NCBI GenBank assembly: GCA_963169105.1
Contig: OY720641.1
Span: 4,727,258 to 4,791,257 of the forward strand
Length of the DNA stretch: 64,000 nucleotides
Origin: Ceriagrion tenellum
Taxonomy: Eukaryota > Arthropoda > Insecta > Odonata > Coenagrionidae
Direction: 5' to 3'
Shown: one piece after another, positions 55,561-64,000 of the stretch
How positions within the stretch are numbered: the first letter of the stretch is position 1
How the letters are laid out: every line of letters starts with the position of its first letter
Notes under the pieces: generated by a model
The model's database searches: none
What the model saw: only the letters and a program-made list of their open reading frames with translations
Told to the model about the DNA's origin: nothing
Position numbers and translations under genes: made by a program

Positions 55561-57810
55561 CCTACAAAAGTTGATGATGCAGTGACTGTTGATGAATTAG
55601 CAAAAGCCTGCAGATGCCAACTCGAAGGCGAAATTTCACCTTCATGTACTTAGCCTTATGATTTCATAGTGAAAGAGGTTTAACTCTTCTTGTATTGCTC
55701 TACCACATAAACATACTGTCAAGGAAGTCTATTTTTATGGCCCCAAACATAACGAAATTCGTGTAGCTCCCATAAAATTGTGGGCTAAATTGAATAACGA
55801 TAAATAAAGTGCCGCGTTATATTCGAGTTACTGATGGAAACCCATTGTGGATTCTTCCACTGTAGAGACGCCGTATGTGATAGCGTCCGAGCCTGCACTA
55901 CCTTCCTTGTCAGACACGTAACCGTCTCGTTGCGCCGCTAGGATATGAATTGCCGGGGTTAAGGGGGTGGCTTATTACCTTCAGCAGGGGGTCCCATTGG
56001 ACTCATCAGCGGAGATCTTATAGGCGGGGAGACATCCGATCGTTCACGTGTCCGACTGAGATTGATGCGTTGGCATTTCTCTCATGGACCTCATCCTTCG
56101 CCCCACCTAGCCTACATCACTCTCCGAGAGGAGGTGAAAATTTCTAGGTGGAGGTCCTCGTTCATGCGCCGGAGAAACCATGTCCTGTTTGTTTCAAATA
56201 CTCCCGTGGGCGAGGAAGGGCGAAGGTATTGGGGTGTGCCTCCTTAGGGATTTCCACGCTGATTAATAATCCACAGACGTTGCGCAGTGATTTATAAGAC
56301 GATTCTGATACTTCGCATTCCGGACTGCCACACCGTGGGCATTATGTCGATATACTCTCTCTTGACCCATTACAACTTCTACGTCTCCCGTTAACAAGTT
56401 ACCATTCGAAGCGCAAGCAAATTGTTTCACTTATATTTGTTTACTGCTAACTGTGTATCTATCTAAGTAGGTACACATATACAAAATAGACACAAACAAA
56501 TTCAAGGCCTAATCCAATTAATTCCTCGTGCCTACGCAGGAATTTGTAACGCGTAAATGTTGGCATGAGTTTCCATTCCATGCCTTTGCTGCGGTTTCCA
56601 AGTAAATAAATTATTCTATTGTTGAAGTAGTGCAAAATGTTAAGATTTTCAAGCTCAAAAATCCAATTTAAGTAATAAGCAAAGCGTTTACGGCAATAGA
56701 GTACAAGAATAAAAAAATCAAACAAAGGGACCACTGCATCAAATCTTTTTCTACGTACAAATAAATTACGTACGTATTTTAATACAAATTATGTCTCACT
56801 GATACGGTTCTGATGCACGTAATTGAGCTACTCGTAAACGATCTGCTTCGGTGCTTGCTTGTCGTTCCTCGCTTGTTTGAGAATCTCGCGCGCCAACACT
56901 CATTAGTTGAAAAGACTAGCGCTCCACCTATTGTATACAATGGATTTAATAAATCAGAAACTTTCGCGGGCGCACACACAACTTACCCAAGTTTCATCGC
57001 TATCTGATGAATGGTATTGGAACACATAGAAGACGAACAAACAAACTTTCATTTTTATATATTAGATAATTTCAAATTGAACGGCACATTCTGTAGAATT
57101 AGGATTATGGCTTCAGCGAACATCTCCGTGGAGGATACGTGCTAGTTTTGGAAATGGATGTTTACAGTGAAAAATTATTTTCACCCCTTTACCGGATATG
57201 GATCGTGTTGATGGCCCTGGAACTCATTGCCCTGAATAACTGAAGGCCCTGGGACAGAGTAGGGCTGCAAGTGCATGTAATATTTTGCTTCTCTGGTGCA
57301 TTCAATTGCAGTATTCTTCATGGCCTCGCTGAAACTTCACACTCCTGCACTCGGGATCATTTTATGTATCTTTTATATATGGGATGTAATATTTGCAGCT
57401 ATTCCTTCATTTCAGAATACCTTGGTATTATCAGAACCGAAGAATAATATACATTATGAGATGTTTTGGTGAAAGAAAATTCTAAACTCTTTCAAGTTTT
57501 GATCCTGAAATAATTGTTACTCTAGTTTTCTTTAAATAAAATTCTTTTCCAGGTGCTTAAAAAATAAGGAGCATCGTTTAACTCTTAATGAAAACATATA
57601 CATATACCTATATTGGAACTTGGGAAAATAATGGCGTTAGTTTCATGAAAACCCTCAGTTTCATTCATGTACTCATGTGGGTGAGATTTCTCTGAGGAAA
57701 AACATTGTGCTGGAACTAATGTGGATCTGTTCTCCAACTGTACTCTAAATGGACAGGAAGTCTGCTCAAGACTATACTTAAGTTGAAACAAACACTACAG
57801 TTTTTACATC
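55561..57810. other. Intergenic DNA
   Basis: No gene is supported. The open frames at 55950-56247 are GC-rich and unrecognised. The rest is AT-rich. Confidence 0.4.
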
Positions 57811-57814
57811 ACAA

Positions 57815-58070
57815 GACATGTTTGCAGTGCAGTAATTGTAACAATGCACTTTCAATTGCACTGTAATACAGCACAGTTTTAACCACAGTACTGTTCCTGC
57901 CCTGTGATGCAACACATTTTCAGTACAGCCCTCTCCGCAGTTCAGTCTCTACAGTACACTTCCAGTACAAATCATCTTAAAAATCCAGCCACAGTACTGT
58001 CCAGTATAGTTAGGAGGACTGGAACTGCACTAACTGCTGAGTCTAAAATAGTTTTAGATAATCTATAGTA
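57815..58070. repeat. Cryptic repeat rich in CAGTAC/CAGTGC words
   Basis: The words CAGTAC, ACAGTA, CAGTGCA and GTACAG recur irregularly about every 10-25 bases. This suggests a decayed simple or short tandem repeat. Confidence 0.55.
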
Positions 58071-61000
58071 CAGCTGGAGTAAAGATTTGTTTCTCTGGGT
58101 TCTCAAGTGTTGTCGGCACTTAAAAAGCGTTCCGTGGCAATTAATGATTACTGTGCACAATTACGCTGATATCGAGAAGAATATTTTGGTCGTTTGGCAG
58201 TGGTAGAAGCTTTATTTTATCACTTATTTAAAATACGTTGAAGCTCCGGAATGGTTGACTGTTATGCCGCTGAAGCTTTTCTTATCTCCGTCATTCTGAG
58301 TCAACATCCTCAATTGGAGGACTTCTCTTAAGTTATTCAGAGGAGAATCGAATCCCATTTTCTCCCTGTCACTGAAGTCTTTCGAGGTGAAGTTATTCCA
58401 TTTAATGAATGTTGCAATTTGTCACGCATTTTATGAGGGACTCTGGTGCTATCTTTGACGGGCAATGAATATATTTCCTGTCAGACTGCCTTTTTCACTT
58501 CCGACATTACTTGTTCTGTCTATGCAGAGGGTTTCTGAGGCGGCCAAAGTTTTATCATCCTCCCATTTGTTTGATAATGCAAATATATGTTCTCATTCCT
58601 TCACATTTTACGGACAAGGGGAAGATTTCAACAGATCAGAGCATTCACACGTTCACCGAACCCTCGAATGAAACACTCCCTCTATTTATTCAGCAAGTAA
58701 GCTTATCTTATATTTTATTTTCTGCGATATTTTCCTTTTTAACAGGACTGGAGAGGCAAATGAAATCCTTCCTAGTCAGGCGAGTAGCAAAATAATTTCA
58801 AGGAGAACCAAAGTAAGCTGGTAAATTTTTCTGCAGGAACTGTCACGAAAGCCGAGAAGTCCGAAGAAAATGCGTACTTAATGAATATTTTAGTCTCGTC
58901 CATTTCAATATTGAATGATTTTGCATCGTATTGAGTGGTATACTATGACTGTTACCTTATAAGAATATATATCTTACCTTAGAATTCATTCCAAAACCTG
59001 AAGAAATTTAATATTTGGGTAATACAACTCAGATTATGTTTTTCAAATCCTGAAATATAATGTACTATTTATTCTTGAAATTATACATGCATTGAGCTTA
59101 ATACTGAAATAATTGTATCTTTTCCTCGCTGTGACAATCAGTACTAACTAAGAGTCTGTATAAACCAATAAATGAAAGGTGGCGATTAAAGTAAGCGAAT
59201 TCCAATTTTTTTATGAAATGATAACTTATAGGGTGATAGAGAAATATTTTAATAAGGAAGTAATAGCACTCACGTGAATTACTTTCAATTTTTCACTTAG
59301 AACTCGGGCTGTATTTCAATGAAATAGGCTGGGGAGAATGTAAGTTCATGGTGAATGATCTTCATCATTCATCTCATATCAAGTACTTCGAAATAATTAG
59401 GATACATATCTTAAATTACGGTATTCTCGGCGGCAAGTATTCTCGGCGGCAATACAGGATACGAGGCTCTTACTAACACATGGCTAATTCGCGCTCTCTT
59501 TGCTCTATTAACTGTAGGCAATGCAAATGAACGCAGAATAATTTGATGGGAATGTAACCACAGTGATTTTTATTATGAGCATGAATGGATCTGAAGCCTT
59601 TATTTTCGATTCTTTTGACTCGTAAATAAAATTTATATCGAGCTTATGGCCCAAATATCTGCCTTTCGAAAGACACTTGGCTTTTTGCCACTTAAGTCGC
59701 ATGATATATTGCGGAACATGCACCGCTGTCTCTCGGGGCGTGGAGGAATCACAGAACAGTTCTTCGACGCGGACAACCAAATGAGAGCATAAATGACCCT
59801 ACTAACTCCAAAAAAAATTGAAGAGCAGTGTTTTTTTATTCAATTAGTGTGTCAAATTTTCGTTTCGTCTACATCGATATCTGTTACTTAGGGGGATGAA
59901 AAAGGCGAACAACTGCTCATATTAGACAGACATGTGCCGTGATAGGATTTTACTCCTTTCTATTCCGTATGTCTAATGTTCCGTAGTTAATAGCATTAAC
60001 TCAATTCAAATAGCTGTACAATCGTTAACCGCTCAGTCAGATGCAGAATATTTATTTAATATCATAATGTAAAGCCATTGCGTTTTTTGTCCTTCATTCG
60101 TTTCCGTTATTTGCTTCATTAAATTTTTTAACCATAAGACACTTATATAACTGAATAGTATTCAAGCTATTTTATGTTATGAGTGGAAAAAAAAGTTTCT
60201 AACAATGCGAAGAACACATTATAATTTATGAGATGTGTATAATGTCACACTTTTAAAACCAAACAAAACTTTCTTTAAAAGATGCTTTTATGTGTGGGTT
60301 CAAAAGTGTACAATCTACTACCGGTTAACATAAAAGTTAAAAGCATTAATTCAATTCAAATGGTATTTTATTTATACTTATAGTAATTATTAAAAATGTG
60401 AGCATTGATTTATCCAAAATATTCAGTTTCCATGTCTTTTATTTTAAATTTTACTTTTCTTAACGTATTAAAATTTCTTTCTTCAAATCAGGGTGCGTGT
60501 TACGCGGCGATGCGTGTTCTGTGCCAATGAATGCGGTATTTATGTGCAACTGTTCTGGGGGATTGGTTTTGGACGAATGAATGAATTACAATAACCTCTT
60601 TCTGCCAACGCTACGCAAAGTTATTTCTGCATTCACAGGGCTTGAGGTTGACAGCAGGTCGAGTATAATGTAATTAATTACCTAATGCTTCGAAAGTTGA
60701 GACATATCGCGTAGATACGCGCTATCAATCTCAATCTCTGAGAATGCAGGTATAAATCTGCGATACGTTGGCAGTAATATATTATTTAATTCATTCATTC
60801 AGCCAAAACCAAGACTCCGGAACCATTGTGTATGCGCACAAAATTTTTAAACTCATTTTTCAAAAAAGAGGTAATAGTTTTAGGCAGTAATATCTACTAA
60901 ATGTTTTCAATGTGCCAAAGAACTCTACTTTGGCTTGGTGAATAATGCTTTCAGTGTATATTACAGTTATTCCCAAGAATGGGTAAAGTGTATATTAGTA

Positions 61001-61975
61001 CACTTTAAGAAAATGACAGATAGTTTTTGGCGATGAAATGGGACAGTTTACATTGCGGATAAAATGAAATACCCAATATGAAAAGATAAGTGACATCAGG
61101 TGCGCATTTTTTAGTAACGGTTTTTCCAAAGGAGATGATATTACCACGAAATATGTCGCGGCAAGGAGGTCACATCGAGTGCAATATATTGCCGGATGCA
61201 GGTTACACAGAGCTCGTTTCCATGGCAACCCAGTCTCTCCTTCATTCCCAAGCGTCCTCCGTGAATCCTCTTAGTCCCGTGATGTCCTTTGATTGATTAA
61301 AAAATGGAGTAGATGGCGTACGGACGCTCGGAATTAAAGCCTATTTTTTAAATGTTTAAGCTGATCGATGCAATATCATGGCTAACGCGTGTAATTTTTC
61401 CATACATTTTGTGAATAATTGAGTGCTTCTTTTGGAAGTTATTTCCATTTTGCGATTTTATAGATAATTCATCACATAACTGCAAAAACTCCTCTAGTAA
61501 CACATGTCTAAATGTCTTCTGTGTAATAATATTTCATCTGATCCATTCAAATATGAGCAGACAACGCATTGTTAAGGCTTCTGTAACGTACAGTGCTATC
61601 GTACCGTACAGGTCCATAAATGTTTGAAATTAACGAAAAATGATAATATTTATATCTAATTTTACCAAATTTTCTAAATATTTCGCTGACTGATTTTTTT
61701 GTCGGGGATATAGGGTGGGAGGTGTGGATCGTGGACACTAATAGCAATAAGTCAATACTAAATGTGTTGGGAGGGATGTTAATGTATTGTCTTACATTGT
61801 TTCGGGCAATACTTTTAATTCTGCTCGATGTTCTATTGTGTTATTCATTTGTCTAGCGACCGGTTGTATTTTGATATTCACATGTTTTTTTGGTGCAATA
61901 AATGCGGTGTGACGCACTCAGCTCACTCACGCCTGAAGCCGTCGGGGAGTGCAGTCATTACATTGCTGCTGTTGT
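58071..61975. other. Long AT-rich gene-free stretch
   Basis: I see no gene, RNA gene or classified repeat. The frame at 58511-58795 (94 codons) and that at 59508-59780 (minus) have no domain features. Confidence 0.4.
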
Positions 61976-61978
61976 TGT

Positions 61979-62340
61979 TTAGTCATTCCAGAGAAATTAC
62001 AGGAAGAGTCACTCTGAGAGTCACATGCAGGTCACATGGGGATAGTAAAAATGAAATCGCTTGCCAGGTCCTACTACAGGTGGTCTAATTTTGATAAGGA
62101 TTTGGAGACATTGTCCCGTTCATGTGAAGCATGCCTGGCAAGCAAACCATCACCCTGCTGGGCTCCATAGAAATGTTGGAAATGGCCAGAGAGGCTATGT
62201 GAGGGAATTCATGTGGATCTAGCGGGGCTTTTCTTGCGAAAAATGTGTGTAATATTTATAGACAGTTCGACAAAATGGCTAAAAGTCAGGGAAATAAGAA
62301 ATAGTTCCTCAGAGAAGTCATTACGTGGCTTCTCTGAGGG
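61979..62340 (+). pseudogene. Ty3/gypsy integrase fragment with two stops
   Basis: One frame from 61979 translates as the N-terminal part of a gypsy-group integrase. It carries the HHCC zinc-binding module: an HAGH pair at about 62024-62035, then GIVKMKSLARSYYRW and a CEAC pair at about 62120-62131. Next come KWPERLCEGIHVDLAGLFL, where the HVDLAG Asp is the first catalytic residue of the DDE triad, and IFIDSSTKWLKV. The frame is interrupted by TGA at 62015-62017 and TAG at 62168-62170 and ends at a hairpin near 62302-62344, so the second and third catalytic residues are missing. Outside the fragment I see no RT, RNase H, gag or LTR. It is a dead remnant of an LTR retrotransposon. Confidence 0.85.
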
Positions 62341-62344
62341 ACTA
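62302..62344. repeat. 16-bp hairpin at the end of the integrase fragment
   Basis: TAGTTCCTCAGAGAAG (62302-62317) pairs with CTTCTCTGAGGGACTA (62329-62344) with a single mismatch around an 11-base loop. The right arm repeats integrase-coding bases in inverted form, which suggests a template-switch inversion at the breakpoint. Confidence 0.7.
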
Positions 62345-62448
62345 TATGTTATATGTAATAAGTTCTCAGGCTTCACTTGGTGGAACAGCATTGCGATGAT
62401 TTGTAAATAAATTCACTTTGTAATATTCCACAATGGTTTTTATTATTC

Positions 62449-62486
62449 CGACCTAGGTCTCGACTCAAAGTTAAGTCATTATCAAG
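62449..62486 (-). ncRNA. Decayed hammerhead-like motif, left arm
   Basis: On the minus strand: UUGAUAA, then stem II GACU with AGUC, GAGA in place of GAAA, then CCUAGGUC. A with CCUAGGU makes an eight-base palindromic stem III. The core is degenerate. Confidence 0.4.
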
Positions 62487-62491
62487 GTCAG

Positions 62492-62532
62492 GCCTTGATC
62501 ATGTATTAACTTTGAGTCGAAACCTTGGTCGG
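62492..62532 (+). ncRNA. Decayed hammerhead-like motif, right arm
   Basis: CUUGAUCAUG replaces the CUGAUGA region. GUC, GAAA and CCUUGGUC are kept. Stem II is partly lost compared with the left arm (GUAUU in place of GACUU). Confidence 0.4.
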
Positions 62533-62586
62533 AATAATAAAAACCATGGTGGAATATTACAAAGTGAATTTATTTACAAATCATCG

Positions 62587-64000
62587 AACTATATGTTTCA
62601 TAACTGAGCTGGGGAACCTTATGTCATATGACCGAAAACTCATATGTATAACTGAGGAAGTCATGTTGGAAGAAAATAAGTTTGAGAGATGTGCAGTATG
62701 ACCTTAATTGTCTGAGCAACCAAAACCTAATCCTAAACCTGTCTACGATATTCGAGATTCCTCTCCGCGTCTTCGCCCCCGGAATCCAGCCCGGCATGCA
62801 GCGGAAGGAAGGAAAAATGTTCCCTTCTCCCCCCCCCCGCCATTTTTCGTAAGAGACCCTCCCCTCCAACACCCATTCCTCCCCTTCTCGTAGGAGCAAT
62901 CCCTCCCCTCCTTGGGAGCGAAGTAATTTATTATTATTATTATGGGTTTCGGCTGTGGAGCGGCGGCTCGCTGGTATCCATAGGAGAGACAATGGGAAGG
63001 GTGTTGGTCTGTTGGAGTTTCCTCCTCGTGGATGGAGTCAGCTCGTTTTAGGGGAGCAGTAGTAGTGGAGGATGCGTTGGTTTTGAGAGGAGGGACGGAG
63101 AGAATTAAGGGGTCCGGAGGTATGATGGAATGGAGGGAGTCGGGAGAGGAGAAGAGGGGGAAGGATTTGAAATCTTTCCTTTCGAGTGTGCCATGTGAGA
63201 CGTTTTGTTGTTTATGTATTCAGCGCGTGTCTACCATCAACCCCTCGTAATCCAGACGAAAAGTTTCTCAGAGTTGAGTTTGAGACTTGAGTCTTACTCG
63301 TCAAAAAAGGTCGCAGCATTAGTGCGGTGATATTTAGCCTCTCTTTTCAGTCCTACACACGGTTTAATCGCGAAAAACTACCGTTAATTACCGATGAAGG
63401 TTGATTTTTTAGAGGGTATATGTGATATCAAGAATAGAGGATTCAATTGCGAATCTAGGATACCCATCGTAGTAATGTAACGCCGCGCTCCTTGAGTTAT
63501 TGTTCGTTTTGTGCGTTTTAATGTTTAATAAGTTCATTGTTTATTTTGTGTGTTTTCTCATATTTCTTATTTTTGTGTTTTAATGTTTGATTTGTTTATT
63601 TTGTATGGTCATTGTTGGTTGTGAGGGAGTTGTTGAATTTTGGAGAGGGGGGATCGTTGGAGAGGAGAGAGAAGAGATAGCAGGTGTTCTGGAAAACTGA
63701 AAATAAAGCGCTACCATAAGAAAACACAACACAGGCGTCACAGTAATTCTGTAAGCGGTAGAAGATCTCGGATGCGGATTGATTGAGGCTTATTATAGTA
63801 TTTAAATCCGGCATCATTGCTATGTTCGCGATCAGTTCGAAGAACTAACTCAGGATAATATCTTCTAAGGTTCGATGTTTTCAGAAGCAACCTCGGGAGA
63901 AAGTAAGTGGGCCGAGTCATCATTGCTCGTAATACTAAATGTGTGCGTCGTAAGGTTAAGAAGTTTACTTCAGCTCAAGGTATTATACTGCCGCATTTAC
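62587..64000. other. Gene-free DNA with low-complexity tracts
   Basis: A C-rich run (about 62822-62840), a short TTA repeat (about 62930-62942) and a purine-rich tract (63040-63180) are present. The open frames here follow from these compositions. No gene is supported. Confidence 0.45.

Larger units (their letters stand above)
62394..62586. repeat. Near-complete 193-bp palindrome with ribozyme-like cores
   Basis: The outer ends CGATGATTTGTAAATAAATT (62394 onwards) and its complement ending at 62586 match exactly. The arms stay near-identical to an inner loop of a few bases around 62488. Outwards from the centre each arm reads GAGTCGA, AACC/GACC, GGTCGGAATAATAAAAACCA, TGGTGGAATATTAC. It lies about 50 bp after the integrase fragment. 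It belongs to the same architectural class as the loci at 3.8 and 44.9 kb. Confidence 0.9.

Overview
The window looks like gene-poor, repeat-rich nuclear DNA from an animal with a large genome, most likely an arthropod and probably an insect. It is AT-rich, with no bacterial-style operons and no host gene I can recognise. Nearly everything interpretable is a transposable element. The retroelement families (CR1/Jockey-group and RTE-like LINEs, a Ty3/gypsy integrase, hammerhead-bearing Penelope-type repeats, a hAT-like MITE) and the style of LINE 3' tails fit an arthropod. I cannot name the species.

The clearest gene is a full-length LINE polymerase on the minus strand (52225-55113, 962 aa). 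It has an intact apurinic endonuclease domain and an intact reverse transcriptase (FADD) domain, and it is followed by a 3' UTR ending in a TAGATG-type tail. Decayed relatives of this LINE lie at 7249-7993, 20978-21415 and 35105-35762. Isolated 3' tails lie near 18459, 22441 and 55489. A short tRNA-like repeat with the same 3' tail occurs three times (18241, 19861, 25263) and looks like a SINE mobilised by this LINE group. A second broad group of LINEs is represented only by broken RT or C-terminal fragments (4575-5290, 9777-10245, 11345-11895, 23735-24330, 24795-25050, 27225-27770, 48090-48630, 50965-51720). A Ty3/gypsy integrase fragment with two stops sits at 61979-62340.

The most interesting layer is a set of inverted-repeat loci (411-1253, 3799-3973, 16765-16895, 41025-41356, 44780-45070, 62394-62586, plus a single-armed copy at 3195-3237). 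Most carry a hammerhead-ribozyme-like core: CUGAUGA, a stem II hairpin, GAAA, and a very short self-complementary stem III. This is the minimal, dimer-type hammerhead known from Penelope-like elements. In every locus the two halves read outwards from the centre (head-to-head). Several families share a tail with an AATAAA-like block followed by CATTGTGGAA or a variant. The core sequences differ between loci, yet hairpins and self-complementary stem III are kept. Another palindrome (12545-12723) is flanked by a 15-bp target-site duplication.

Other repeats are: a hAT-like MITE with TIRs, a near-perfect 8-bp TSD and subterminal GATTCC arrays (28601-29047); a four-copy dispersed repeat (38476, 43675, 45225, 50685), one copy preceded by a roughly 105-bp three-unit tandem array; a direct duplication at 49760/50450; and a duplicated flank around the LINE at 35 kb. 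The DNA between these holds only short chance ORFs and low-complexity tracts. One small minus-strand ORF (39935-40189) has a protein-like composition but is unrecognised.
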